Assembly (NCBI GenBank): GCA_030141605.1
Contig: JAQGDQ010001624.1
Coordinates: 1-32,131, forward strand
From: Tubiluchus corallicola
Taxonomy: Eukaryota > Priapulida > Priapulimorpha > Priapulimorphida > Tubiluchidae
Reading direction: 5' to 3'
DNA: 32,131 nt
Position numbers and translations under genes: made by a program. A model generated the notes under the pieces. The model ran no database searches. It was not told the DNA's origin and saw only the letters and a program-made list of their open reading frames with translations. Positions 11,293 to 23,190 of the stretch are shown one piece after another. The number at the start of each line of letters is the position of its first letter. The first letter of the stretch is position 1.

Positions 11293-11694
11293 ATTAAAAG
11301 CACAGCAGTAACAGGTATAATAAATTAATAATGCAAAGCCAGTTCATCATCTCATGCCCATCACGTTTGATGTAGACACTGGGCAGGTAAACTCTAAAAT
11401 AAAAGAAATCTGTCCTTACGGGGGAAAATCCAGACAAAAACTAGACACTGCTATGCCAGCACCATTTCCGAGCGAATACTTACTGGGGTTCCAGCAATGC
11501 AAAACCAGTTGCATATCTAAACTAAAATCTGAAATTCGATTTGCTATGATTTTGCTTTTAAGTTCAAAACAAGGTCTCTTCAAGCTTATGTAACCATCAA
11601 ATTATGAAATCTAACACGGCCAAATTCTGTTTGTAATCAAAAAAGCAAGAATTGATTTTAAACTAATCTAGAATAAACAGTCATGTGAACGTAC
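11293..11694. other. Intronic segment without identified feature
   Basis: Single-copy-looking sequence. A 79-residue open frame on the plus strand has no recognisable domain. Confidence 0.45.
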
Positions 11695-11775
11695 CTTTTC
11701 ATTTAAAGAAGCATGGTCTAAGTAATGTCTCGTTGCAGCTATATTTCCCTGTTTTATGGAAGTCTTCAAGCTTTC
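11695..11775 (-). CDS. Ankyrin-repeat gene, exon 2
   Basis: An 81-nt phase 0-0 exon on the minus strand between an acceptor (attttctttcttag) and GAAAAG|gtacgt. It encodes 27 residues: ESLKTSIKQGNIAATRHYLD then HASLNEK. The pattern x-I-x-x-G-N-x-x-x-x-x-x-Y-L-x looks like the helix pair of a divergent ankyrin or other alpha-solenoid repeat. Phases match the exons on both sides. Confidence 0.75.
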
Positions 11776-11824
11776 CTAAGAAAGAAAATCATTCTTAGTG
11801 TTTGGCAGAAACAGCTACAAACAC

Positions 11825-11872
11825 ACCATGAGGTTGAGGGACCAACACACCATGAGGTTGAGGGACCAACAA
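11825..11872. repeat. 22-bp direct duplication
   Basis: The unit cacaccatgaggttgagg plus gacc is present twice in a row, immediately before the SINE. Confidence 0.85.
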
Positions 11873-11896
11873 GAGAAATAAGAGGCCAAGTGACTT

Positions 11897-12181
11897 TCAA
11901 CCAGACGGTTTAGTCTACTGGTAATGCGTCTGCTTTCCATCTGGGAGGTCGTGAGTTCGAACCAGCGGCTTGGTCATACCAAAGACTTTAAAAATGGTAC
12001 CTGCTGTTGCCCTGCCTGACGCGTGTTATTTAGGGTAAAAGTGGGGTAATAATAGTCTCTGTTATGCAGTTGTAGGTTGTTATTTACAGTTGGCGATACC
12101 AGCTCTTTCAGCTAATGTTAATTGTTGACCCAAAATCCAACTTTAAATAAAGATTATTATTATTATTATTATTATTATTAT
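11897..12181 (+). mobile_element. tRNA-derived SINE with (ATT)n tail
   Basis: The 5' part contains pol III promoter boxes: an A-box-like ggtttagtctactgg (11907-11921) and a B box gagttcgaacc (11953-11963), spaced as in a tRNA. The anticodon arm (tctgctttccatctgg) no longer pairs, so it is not a functional tRNA. An unrelated body follows, ending in aataaag and a clean (ATT)n run at 12152-12181, typical of a SINE mobilised by a LINE. Confidence 0.82.
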
Positions 12182-12374
12182 AGTGACCAAAGATCCAAGT
12201 GACTCAGTTTTCACAATGCTGGCACATGGCTTCTAAGCATTCTGTGTTTTTAACTTGTGTTTGACTCAGCTGAAATACCATACGTAACTGTGAGACAAAT
12301 GAGTACTACAAGTCTGTACAGGAGAGTTCTTGTGCTTTACTTAAGTTAAACAGTTAATACATCACACCACTTAC

Positions 12375-12404
12375 TGAAATTTCTTGTTCCTCTGCAACTT
12401 GCAT
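12375..12404 (-). CDS. Ankyrin-repeat gene, exon 1 (start codon exon)
   Basis: Proposed first coding exon of a minus-strand gene. It encodes MQVAEEQEIS and ends in phase 0 at TCA|gtaagtgg. An in-frame TGA lies eight codons before the ATG, so without an upstream splice this is the first usable start. A sequence resembling an acceptor (gattctcag) lies just upstream, so a 5' UTR intron or an earlier coding exon cannot be excluded. Support is the strong donor, the stop upstream, and the phase match with the next exon. It lies head to head with the ZCCHC2/14-like gene, 3.7 kb between start codons. Confidence 0.6.
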
Positions 12405-13190
12405 TGCGAAATAAACGTCTGAGAATCAAAGGAATGAGGCAGCCAACTTGTATTTGCTGTAACTATGTCAGGCTTCCATCTTGTTCTTTCATTATAAGTG
12501 CCAGAACAACTGATTACGCGTCTATCTCAAAATCGAAGACACACTGGCTGATTGAAGCTAAAATCTCTATGATACTAATCCGTAACTTTTTAGTTCTACG
12601 AAGAACAAAACGCAAGCTGTGAAGTAAGATGATTTTACAATGAAGTACCGTACTTAAGTAGCGTAGCGTTTTTTATAGCACTAACTGCACACAAAAATTG
12701 CTATTGCACGATAGAAATAACATCACTATAACATGGCTGAGAATTTAGCACTTGTATACAACAAAAACATTAGCTCATGTCACTTTTTGTGTTAATAAGG
12801 TTCATCGCACAAAACGAAAATCACAGAGCGTTCCAGAAAAGTAACAGACGAGCAACACACTGTAACAAATAGCAAGGTTTGCTGGTAGTTTAAAAGTTTT
12901 GAACTGCAACAACGATACTGACGCGATGTAACAAAACCAACATCGCTCTTAGTCCTAACTCAGACTGAGACTGAATCCGATGAACATGCCGATGAATCTG
13001 CAAGCCAGCTGCCAGGCAGAGTAAACTTTTGTTTTCATTACCAACGACACCTCCATCACGACAGGCGCACCGCAAGAATTAAATGCAGAGACTGTAGTCA
13101 TTTCATTTACACGGCCAACACAGGCAAATATTTTCTCAGTATTTGCTTATGGTAATCATTAAAATTAATCTAGATGGAAAAATCTGTAAA
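12405..13190. other. Upstream region of the ankyrin gene
   Basis: Would hold the 5' UTR and promoter of the minus-strand gene. No TATA or Inr match is clear enough to call. Two short open frames (12404-12622 plus, 12890-13075 minus) lack recognisable domains. Confidence 0.4.
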
Positions 13191-13428
<238 letters not shown>

Positions 13429-14205
13429 TAATAAGTAATACCGTCACCTAGGCTAGTGTTTTCAGAGACGATAGAATGGAGACAAAATTGATTTTGATGA
13501 AACATGATACTTCACATCTGATTATTGAGCCTACCGGATTTCTCTGCCATATCCATGTTGCCACTTGCATGGAAATTACAAACAGTTAATTTAATTAGGT
13601 TAAATCCAGCAGTCGTCCATTAATGAGTCAGGGTTAATGGAGCAAAATTAATACCTATTCGTACTTCAGCAAACCTACAGTAGCTATAATGCAACCACAC
13701 TACAAGATTGGCCTATCAGTGCCTGAATGGATCGAATTAGATACTTAGAAGTAATGACTCACAATAAATTTACCATTCAGCTTGCGCACTGAATGCATAT
13801 AACATATTGGTTCAAAAATATTAATTCTCTGAGTTCTCAGTCTTTTTCTAAGTTGCCAAAATAGCGCATATGTTAAACGGAAGCATTTTTAAATGGAACA
13901 AACAATATTCTCTTCTGTGACAGCTTTATAGATACTTGATACGTACTCTCCAAACGCTCTATGCAAAAAATTCATTAGACTGTACCTAATGTACATGGGG
14001 TATAATTATTACCAGTAAGGGAAACCACAACACCATCATTATCCTACTCGCTGTGAGCATTTACGAATGACCAAAGGTTGAAGGCTGAATTTCAAAAAAA
14101 ATTATTGGCAAGTTAGAGATGTATGTCTATTCTCGTGCCTTCCTCTGCAACGATCTGTCGACAATTGGCTTCATTACAAATTGGCTTCATTATATTTTAT
14201 GTTGG
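13429..14205. other. Intergenic segment
   Basis: No exon, repeat or RNA gene recognised. Confidence 0.45.
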
Positions 14206-14660
14206 TTTACAGTGCGGCATGAACATCAGCAACAACAGCAACAACATTAGTTAGTTTGCAGTGGGAGTGACATTGCGAAAAATGATGACAAGGACAAAGA
14301 AATAGTAATGACAAGAAAAAAGAACAACAGTGACGACGAGGAAAATAATGCCCATTACTGAGACCACCTAACCACTGAGCCATATTATACCAATAAGCTA
14401 TCTTGTTATGGCGAATGCTCATGGTGACAACAACAGCAAAAATTTACAACAGAAATGACAACAGAATTAATTGTGCTGATAAAAAGCAAAAGCAATCTTG
14501 CCACATACAACAACAGCGATGGTGACTGCAACAACAGTTTTGATGATGACAACGGCAACAATGTCGACTACACAATGATGAAGACAACTACAGTAACAGG
14601 GGCAGCAAAACACAATGCAGAGGACAACAATTATGACGTTGATAATATCAGGTGGAATAA
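14206..14660. repeat. Low-complexity purine/CAA-rich region
   Basis: Degenerate caacag/gacaac/gatgatgac trinucleotide-like sequence on the plus strand. It gives Asn/Asp-rich and Val/Ile-rich frames with no domain, so I treat it as simple sequence rather than coding. Confidence 0.65.
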
Positions 14661-16073
14661 GCAATTTGGTTGCGGCGTGTTTCATGAGCAAAGCCAAGCA
14701 ATCAGGAAAAATTGGTGAGTGAATGGATGGGTGATCACTAGGCCTAATATTCGCTTCGAGAAGTTTCATTTTAAGTACAGATTCTTGTTGAAGGAGGGTG
14801 TATCCTTAGAGTATTAGCATTAGTTGGAATATGTAACTGATTATTCTAAGTTAAGTTTATCGAACATTAGAATTCATAATGCCTAATGTTTTGTGAAAGA
14901 ATTCTTTAGCTGAAGCTATGGAAAAGCAGCAACCGACATCATGGAAAACATCCGACAGAGACACCTGCAGTTGCTCATGTCAAGATGACGAGACGCTTGT
15001 ACTTAGTAAGATATAGAGAGGTTTTGGCTTTGAGACGTTGATTTGAGTGGGAGCTCTGGGTTAACAAGAAGGAGTCACTGACGAGCTTCATTATATAGTT
15101 GACAGGAAACACTGATTGAACACTGTATAAATCATAAGAAATGTAGAGAACTTATCTGATCTTGATATGAATGATTATTCTTTACGTTCTTTATGTTATA
15201 ATTTGCATTTTATCCCATATTAATATATATGTATTATATATTAATATATTATATATAATATGTAATCTTTACTCTTTCAAATTCGACCTACCATGATGCT
15301 TTTTACTAACCCTCATACGCCATCATGAACATAAATACCTTAGAAGAATAAGACCTGATTCTTAAACTAAGACAGCAATGCATCCACAACAAAACCAGTT
15401 AAAACATAAAAACTTCCACTTCTTGATAATATGCAGTATTGCTTTTCAACTGCAACCAAGTTCTGGATTCAAGTTTGCTGAGTTCCAAATTGTATAAAAA
15501 AGAAAACAATAATATGACAACATGATATTCCACATTATTGCTAAAAGATTTGAGACCAAGTTTATTTTGCCTAGAAGAAAAAAACGAAAATGTGAGATTA
15601 AGGCTCAGATATGAATTGATAGACACTATATATTGCGCATGGTATAAGCCCAAAAATCCATAATGTCCCTTTGTGATTTATGGCACATCCCAATTCAAAT
15701 GCAACAATCAAACCGACTAAAAATTACTCTCAATATGTCGTGCAGCTCGGTATAACTTTTTGAAATTCAGCAAAAATTATGTGAAAGATTTATGAAAAAT
15801 TACAGTTACAGCCAGTCAATCATTCAAAAGCGAGTCTTGACTCTGGAGTGGACCACTTGATCCTTATAATCATATCTGATCGCCAACTGGTCGTGGCGAA
15901 GTTTTTGAGCTGGAAACATTCGGGGCACAAAATTAAAAATGAAGCAGTTATGTGCCATTGCTGTATGGACGAAATAAAATCCGTAGTTTGTGCTAAAAAG
16001 TATTGCAGAAAAATGAATAAATTATGACACTCCCTGACAGTGAAATCTCATATACCAAGGAAATTTCTAAACT
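14661..16073. other. Upstream region of the ZCCHC2/14-like gene
   Basis: Intergenic DNA. It contains an AT palindromic stretch at 15220-15262 (repeats of tattaatatat). The promoter of the plus-strand gene probably lies here, but no core element is distinct enough to call. Confidence 0.4.
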
Positions 16074-16565
16074 ATGCTTACAAAAGAAGACGTTCTTTCC
16101 TGGTTTAAGGAATTACCAGGAGCTAAGCGAATAGATTTCATGTGCGCGTTGGTGAATTTATGTGTACCTTTGGAACTGAGATTTTTAGGAACGTGTGTTG
16201 AAGATTTAGCCAAGAGAGATTTTCATTATCTTAGAGATCAAGAAAATAAGTCAAATTCTTCCGCTGAAGTATGCAAATTGACTGATATAGCTGATTGTGT
16301 TGTGAGAAGTAAATTGATCATTACTTTAGCTCTGTTGTACTCTTCAAATTATACGTGTTCAAACATCTTATTTCGTACTCTGGCAAACGTTAAATCAGTT
16401 TTTTCAACACTGCCTGGTAATGATAAGGTTATAAGCGAGTTGGAGTTGTTACTTGCGTTAGCTGCTAATCATCCTGCATTTACGTTCGAACAAAAACAGA
16501 TGCTATGTTTGCTACAGAATGAAGTTAATCAGTTGTTTACGGATCCCAAGAACAGTATAGCAGAG
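16074..16565 (+). CDS. ZCCHC2/14-like: ZCCHC2/ZCCHC14-like gene, exon 1 (N-terminal domain)
   Basis: First coding exon, residues 1-164, of a protein of the ZCCHC2/ZCCHC14 family. Vertebrate members have a conserved N-terminal domain, then a PX domain, and a C-terminal CCHC zinc knuckle. Family signatures visible here are RIDFMCALVNLCVPLELRFL (about residues 19-38), the following GTCVEDLAKRDFHYLRD, VVRSKLIITLALL, and ANHPAFTFEQKQ near the end. I recognise these from known family members; no search was run. The start is firm: the ATG is preceded in frame, two codons upstream, by a TAA stop. The exon ends in phase 0 at a consensus donor (GAG|gtgagt). Reading on into the intron would add only two residues before a stop. 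The family is thought to act in RNA-related regulation, but the biochemical role is poorly defined. The zinc knuckle is not in the window. ZCCHC2 and ZCCHC14 cannot be told apart from this part. Confidence 0.88.
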
Positions 16566-16899
16566 GTGAGTTAAGTTATTATTAGAATAAAAAGGGTTAT
16601 TTCTTGTTATTGTCTAATGAGAAGTGTGTGTTGCTACTGCTAGCATTCCGTTGTCCGTGTTTAATACCAGTACTTTAAACAAAACTTGAACAGTTAATAG
16701 TAATTGTCCCGATCTATAGGCTCCTGGTGAATTGACAATGAATTTTAGCCACTTGTCATACCATTTTACCATCTCTGCAGTGGAAGTGTTAGTCCTTGTG
16801 ACTTTAGGCTGATCGTTTTGTCTCACCAAAAACATCAGTATCTGAAGCTAAATAAACAGAAATTACAAAAAAAACACCAAGTTAGCAGGAACAGTGACA

Positions 16900-18120
16900 A
16901 CAAGCCATAATCATGGATGTTACAGCAAGCAAAGCTCCAGGGTGGGACGTAACAATAGGCAGCCTAGTGCTCATCAAATCAATTTTTGAAGGTATTTATG
17001 TTCTGACCGAAACCACTTGTGCTGGCAGTGTAATGTTTTCTAGGGGTTTACTGGATGATTTCCGTAAAACAGCTCTCTCTGAGCTTTAGAGGAACTGCAT
17101 TAGGCTAACTTGCAATGACAGTCTTTTGTGGTAGGTCGTTGAACGTCTCTAGTCTTATTGGACTCAGCAACAATGACTAAGTGAGAGCACCATATTCGTG
17201 CCTTTAGCTTGTACTGGTCACCATGCATAAGCGGAACACTCTAAAGTGTGTTCTTAGCAAAGCATTAAACAGACGCTTCTCATATCCGTATTCATATACG
17301 CATAGGATTGACAAGTGGTTCCGATAGAGTTTGCCTAGTTGCAATTTGTTGCTCGATATGCTCTGAGAACTTTAATTGATTGCTGATTAGGACCCCGTAA
17401 ATCCTTTTCCTCTGTGGTGTTCGATATTAAACTAGCATCTGTCCAGTAGTCATGGGCTGGACCACACAAACCAAGTGGGAGGGTCTTACATGTACTGGAA
17501 TTGAACTTGAGTTGCCATCAGTTTGCACCAATTGTTTAAAAGCATCTTCCTACAATGTATCATAGTTATTTGGCAAAATTGTTTCATATTGTCAGTGAAA
17601 AGGTCACAGATGCTATCAGGCAAATCATTAATAAAGCAGATAAGCAAAATTGGACCTAGGATGCCACCCTGCGGAATCCCACTAAGAACAGGCAGCTAAT
17701 CAGATGTGTCTCCATCAGCCATAGCTCTCTACACTCGGCTTTGCGAGAAATTGTTGGTTCATGTTAGCAAATTCCACGGGTTCTTAGGTCATGCAGTTTC
17801 TCGGGCAAACAAGGAAGTGGCACAGAATCAAAGTCAGAGTATATTACGTCAACTGGGATATGTTGTTTTAGGGATGCAGTCCCGTGACTGACCACGCTTG
17901 AGACGTACGTTAGTTAAGCATGAGTAACCACTCACGAATCCATGTCCGTGAACGACAGTAAATTGTTCCATTATTGCATACCGGACAATTTTCTCCAGTA
18001 GCTTTCTGATCGAATACTGAACCAGACCGTGGAAAAATACCAAAGGCGGTTCTTGGTATATTAAAAATATGAATTAGCTCCTTTACCTCAACTCTTTCAT
18101 GTGTATGGTGATCAAGCTGC
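16900..18120 (-). pseudogene. Decayed non-LTR retrotransposon (LINE) reverse transcriptase
   Basis: Minus-strand relic of a LINE ORF2 inside intron 1 of the ZCCHC-like gene. Reading from the high-coordinate end, recognisable fragments are RKLLEKIVRYAIMEQ, HGFVSGYSCLTN, IYSDFDSVP, SGIPQGGILGPILLICFIND followed by LPDSICDLF, and EEKDL; near 17000 there is a NTFKN remnant. These match the conserved RT blocks of Jockey/CR1/L2-like elements (GFxxxxSCxTNL, DFSKAFDxVPH, SGxPQGSxLGPLLF, NDLP, FADD). Frameshifts and stops interrupt it throughout, and the catalytic FADD block reads FTDN, so it is inactive. It appears 5'-truncated. The clade cannot be fixed by eye. Confidence 0.85.
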
Positions 18121-18560
18121 ATTGAAATTATTTACTCTAAATATGATCCTGCTGAGGTATTTGTGCGTCGGTTCCTGGACACGCCTGCTTGCAACTCAGC
18201 AGCATGTTTTAAAAAATTTAGTCAAGACTGGCAAGATTAGTTACGGCTTACAATCTAGAGTTTTTCCAAACAGCAAAACTGACTATGACATTGTTACAAC
18301 TAAGCGTGCGGGAAATGGTGGTTTCATGTTTAAGACCTCACTAAAACTTCTAGACTAACAGCTGCAACATCAATGAACTCGAAAATGAGAAAAGAAGCCA
18401 GAAAGTTGTCTTGAGTACAATTTGAATTCGTTTCGTTTTGTTTAGTCGTGAAACTCCAAAATGCAAGCTTATTTTTTGTTTTTTTTTACCATTAGTACTT
18501 AATATGTTGCTTTTAACCTGCAATGAATTATTCTAGATAACTAGTTAGTTTTACTTTTTA

Positions 18561-19052
18561 CCACATTCATTTCAACAATAGTGGACATTGTTTTGTTCCT
18601 TTTTCACTACATTCATTTCAACAATAGTGGACATTGTTTTTTCCTTTTTCACTACATTCATTTCAACAATAGTGGACATTGTTTTTTTCCCTTTTCACTA
18701 CATTCATTTCAACAATAATAGACATTGTTTTTTTCCTTTTTCACTATATTCATTTCAACAATAGTAGACATTGTTTTTTCCTTTTTCACCACATTCATTT
18801 CAACAATAATAGACGTTGTTTTTTTCCTTTTTCACTACATTCATTTCAACAATAATAGACATTGTTTTTTTCCTTTTTCACTACATTCATTTCAACAATA
18901 GTAGACATTGTTTTGTTCATTTTTCACCACCTTCATTTCAACAATAGTAGACATTGTTTTTTTCCTTTTTCACTACATTCATTTCAACAATAGTAGACAT
19001 TGTTTTGTTCCTTTTTCACCACCTTTATTTCAACAATAGTAGACATTGTTTT
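18561..19052. repeat. 46-bp tandem repeat, about 10-11 copies
   Basis: Unit contains acattcatttcaacaatag, tgg/tag, acattgtttt, then ttcctttttcact. Copies differ by single substitutions and T-run length. Intron 1 of the ZCCHC-like gene. Confidence 0.95.
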
Positions 19053-19430
19053 GCAGTGTGTCAAACTGCACATACAAACAGTTTTTCTTTCTTAAACATT
19101 TGCTGGCATATACCATACCATGCTTGAACGAACATGACTTGACAACTGCCCCACATTTCTTGATAGTATCCAGTAAACATGTTGTTAAAATTTCTGCTTG
19201 TGTTGCGTACCTTGTTAGTGAGTGTAGGGGTTGGGCTGGTACTAAAAAAATGCACGTGCTTTGAATTTTGAACTTCTTAAAAATCTTAATATTTTTCAAA
19301 GTATCAGCAACAAATTGTATGTTGAACAATTGTCAGTTAACTAAAGCAAAGCCCAAGTTTCTCCTTACGTAGTAATTTTTGGCTAAAGTTTGCAATTCCC
19401 TGCACACAAGAAATTAGTTCATGAAGGGCA

Positions 19431-19500
19431 TTAGGATTAGGGTTAGGGTTGGGATTCAGGTTGGCATTAGGATTGAGTTAGGATTGGGTTAGGGTTAGGG
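19431..19500 (+). repeat. Telomere-like (TTAGGG) patch
   Basis: A degenerate run of ttaggg, ttagga, ttggga and ggttaggg units, an interstitial telomere-like sequence. The 92-bp array downstream also contains ggttagggttag in every unit. Confidence 0.8.
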
Positions 19501-19633
19501 TATTTGAATTGTGAACAGTAAATTCCCTCCTAATTTTTTATGAAGCACTGTTCACACTGTCATACTTTAAACTTAAAGCCATTTTAAATAAATTGCTGTA
19601 AAGTAAATTGATAAATCTAGAATATTCATGATA

Positions 19634-19700
19634 GATCAATCAATCAATCAATTTATTTCACTCCAGCAATACATATACAATACATCAACATACAATATTA
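19634..19700 (-). mobile_element. 3' tail of a LINE or SINE, minus orientation
   Basis: On the minus strand the sequence gtattgctggagtgaaataaa runs into (TTGA)n-type repeats (19636-19655), a common 3' end of non-LTR elements. The body cannot be followed because the 92-bp array begins nearby. Confidence 0.45.
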
Positions 19701-19799
19701 TTGAAACAAAAAGAAACAGTATAGGTAAAAACACGTTGATGAAGTCAAATTAACCAAATAAAAGAGTTGCTGTATGACATCTTGAAAGCTTGGCTTGTT

Positions 19800-20262
19800 A
19801 AGGTGGCAGAAATGAGTGAATGAAAGAATGCTTAGGGTTAGAAGAAATGATGGAATGGAAAAAATAGTAAGATTAGGTATAGGAAGAAGGAAGGGAGGGG
19901 AGGATGAGTGAATGAAAGAATGGTTAGGGTTAGTAGACATGATGGAATGGAAAAAATAGTAAGATTAGGGATAGGAAGAAGGAAGGGAGGGGAGGATGAG
20001 TGAATGAAAGAATGGTTAGGGTTAGTAGACATGATGGAATGGAAAAAATAGTAAGATTAGGGATAGGAAGAAGGAAGGGAGGGGAGGATGAGTGAATGAA
20101 AGAATGGTTAGGGTTAGTAGACATAATGGAATGGAAAAAATAGTAAGATTAGGGATAGGAAGAATGAAGGGAGGGGAGGATGAGTGAATGAAAGAATGGT
20201 TAGGGTTAGTAGACATGATGGAATGGAAAAAATAGTAAGATTAGGGATAGGAAGAAGGAAAA
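19800..20262. repeat. 92-bp tandem repeat, about 5 copies
   Basis: Exact 92-bp spacing (for example atgagtgaatgaaagaatgg recurring every 92 bp). Unit contains ggttagggttagtagacat, atggaatggaaaaaatagt, aagattaggg and gaaggaagggaggg. The four overlapping 64-80-residue minus-strand frames are products of the repeat. Confidence 0.95.
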
Positions 20263-22620
20263 GAGGAGAAGAAACGACCAATAGATTTTCACATGATGGA
20301 AATATTGCGTGTAAAAAGCTTGAATTAGTAGATTAGTTAAATCACTAAGCTTAATTTAATGAGTTTTTTTACAATTTTTGTGGCAATTTCATTGATCTTT
20401 TGTCAATAAATTCTAACAATATCATCGTCTAAATGAGTATTTTGTGGGTTTTGAATAGAAATTTTGGCACTCTTGTCTCTCATGAATACAAATTATAGCA
20501 TTTTGAATTATTTTCAGTTTAACGGTTGTTTGAGTTAACAGTATAATAATTTAACATTTAATAGCTGTTTGAAAATCTTGACCCAGCTGCTCCAACCCTA
20601 GGTGTTTCACAAGTTACTGTACATTTTGCATAAACAAGGTAAACAATGATGTATGTTTTTCTTAATTTCAAGAATTGGATGAAAATCCAAAAAGACTTCG
20701 ACTGTTTTTGAAGCACTTAAGCTAACGATTAGCCCACATGCATTCCCGACGTCAGCATTCCAAGTTAAATGCGCATTGATCTCTCATTATGACAGCCTCA
20801 TAAATAACTGCAGAGAGTCAAACTACAATGTACACCCGGAAACTCTAGAAGGGCTTAGTGCACCTCTACCAGACGGGGATATATTTATTTCGAATTATTG
20901 TAAATACAATATTGATTCAGTTAGCTGTGTAAATAAGTGAATAAAAACAATATCGGTTAGTAGTTAAAAAAACTCAGACATTTACACAAATAAAATGTGC
21001 CATTAACTAACATACATATATGATATATTATGTAAGAAGATAGTTATGCTTTACTTTCATGCTGTATCTCTACCCCGACTTGCAGAGTCTCAAACTGTAT
21101 AAAAAAATGCCATTGCCTGGGTCTAAACCCCAATCTTGAATTGAAACTGAACTGAATTGAACCATGAAACGACCGAGTATTTTATGTTGAAGCACACAAC
21201 TTGTCAAATGTACATGTTGTCCCAAAAGTGAGTTAGCAGCTGATAGGAATTAAACAATGCCTGGCAGAAATTAAACAATGCCTGCTGAAAGTTCGACTAA
21301 TTTGACAAAATGTCACGTCTAAAACGAAGTGCTTTTTATAGAAAAGCACTGCAAACAGTCTGTTGGGTTTTTCACTTAGTCATTTGGCTATCTGTATTTT
21401 TCTAAGCTTGTCCTTCACTGCCTGGTCATGTTTCTAGTCAGGCGTGTTTATTTACTTTTACTTAGGTTACATATTAACCGAGCTATTTCCTGCTTTATGC
21501 GCATGATGCACAAGCATTCTGTTTTATGCAAAAATGACAGTGTAAAAACAATGTGTTACACTCACACGTACTAATTGGAAGAACTTTTTAACTAAACTGA
21601 CATCATAGCTATGTTATTTAAGCAAGTAAGTCAGTTAACTGCAAAAATTATTGTTTTTGTATTGCGCATAAAATTTCATAACATTTGATTATTTTTTCCT
21701 TGTGTTTTAGCATAATTAACCATCAAATTTAACTATAGAAATGTTTAGAATAAATTAAAGCACACGTGAATGACTAAGTGTTTTAGTTTAAATGTCGTTT
21801 TATTCAATAACAAAGATTACAATACGTCATGAACAGAGAGTTTTACAACTGATAGACTTTCTTGCCAGTGGAATGTAACACTTAGTAGACTGTAGACAAT
21901 AGACAAACAGTAGAAGCATTACATTATGACTACTAGCAGTATAGATACACGCATAGCATAGTATTAAGACGACATTAATGTTACCATGTAATCAATATAC
22001 ACATGTCAGTAGTTAGTTAGTTAGTAATATACATTTCTGTACAAGCTTAAATACTTGGATATTAAGAGATATATTTTACTGTTAATTGCCATGAAGAAGC
22101 AGATAAACGAGTTCGTTTGTTGACAGATTATAAATTCTAATATTATTATTATTAATTATTATTAAATTTCCAGTTTAGTTTCATACATAATATTAATAAT
22201 AATAATGTAATTATATGAGGAATTAACAAAGTACAGAGTTTGTTTAGTAATATATCTCGATATAGTAGTATATCATGAGCCTGGTGATATAATGGGTAGC
22301 TGATTAGAAAATTACTAACTCTTCCAAAAGAGGAACTGCATCTACAGGTAGATAAAAGAGGGGTTACATCCTCTCTGTCTCAGGCTACAGTTTAGTTGAG
22401 GAAAGACTAAGAGTTTCAGTAGACTGGTATGATAGTCCCGTGTTTGCTTGGTAGTGTGGGAGGACACAGCCAAATTTCATTCACTCCTGGTAGTGATTTT
22501 ACACTTCTAAGAAATGCGCAACTTTGCTTGGTTTAACAGAAACCAGCTGCATTAAACAAAATTGGAGCAGATTTTTGGTTCACAGTTATTAGAGAACTTG
22601 TAATTTAATCTGCAGAAACT
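20263..22620. other. Intron 1 middle part
   Basis: Mostly unassigned. At 21070-21165 a segment ending aatcttgaattgaaactgaa, with further tgaattgaa units, looks like a LINE 3' end on the plus strand. At 22138-22206 there are tattatt/aataata inverted runs. No exon is supported. Confidence 0.45.
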
Positions 22621-22630
22621 ATGAATAAAC

Positions 22631-22693
22631 CAATGTGAAAATATTTGAACATCTATGGTTAAAATATTTGAACATCTATGGTTTTTCACATTG
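22631..22693. repeat. Hairpin with internal direct duplication
   Basis: Perfect inverted ends caatgtgaaaa (22631-22641) and ttttcacattg (22683-22693) enclose two copies of aaaatatttgaacatctatg. Confidence 0.85.
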
Positions 22694-22929
22694 AACCTGT
22701 GTTGGACTTTTTTACAGATTGTTCAAATAATGAGATTCATTTTCGTTTAGTTTAGATTTAGAGGAGTGTCCTAAAATCTTAATTTAGTACTGTTGAAACA
22801 AGTTTATTTTTAAGTTTGCTTGCTTGGTAAACTATTTTGCTTTGAAACGTTTAATTTTTAACGTGATTACAGCAACGGTTATATATGCATTTAAATGTTG
22901 ACAGGGATAGGAATGCAATGGGAAACTTA

Positions 22930-23190
22930 AAGCACAAGAAAACCCTCCACTTATATAAAGCTTAAGAAATTTGTCTTGAAATTTATATCGCTTACATACT
23001 GCCCTTTTGCATGCCGGGCTTGCGTCGATAGTAACGCTGTATAAGACGCGTAAATTTAAACTCCCGCGATGACCGTCAGGTGCAGCCATTTTGATGGTAG
23101 GTCGTTTAAAACAAGTTTAGATAACATTACATAAGTTTGAAAAAATAATCAGAACATTCTTAGCACACATGTTAGTAACTATGTAAAATT
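22930..23190 (+). repeat. Dispersed copy of the inverted-repeat arm family, lacking GA tract
   Basis: Matches 5300-6045 in order: cacaagaaaa, gtcttgaaatt, gtaacgctgtata, actcccgcgatgac, tgcagccatttt, acaagtttagat, agtaact. The GA tract of the other copy is absent. It shows the arm is part of a low-copy interspersed family. Confidence 0.78.

Noticed and set aside
11897-11975. Functional tRNA gene
   Set aside because: A and B boxes are present, but the acceptor and anticodon stems do not pair; a SINE body and (ATT)n tail follow.
17450-18120. Active reverse transcriptase gene
   Set aside because: Multiple frameshifts and stops, and the catalytic FADD block is altered to FTDN.
19431-19500. True chromosome end
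   Set aside because: The repeat is short, degenerate and lies inside an intron with coding exons on both sides.
20672-20725. Short plus-strand exon reading ELDENPKRLRLFLKHLS
   Set aside because: It reaches a stop, has no matching donor, and does not fit the phase-0 junction between exons 1 and 2.
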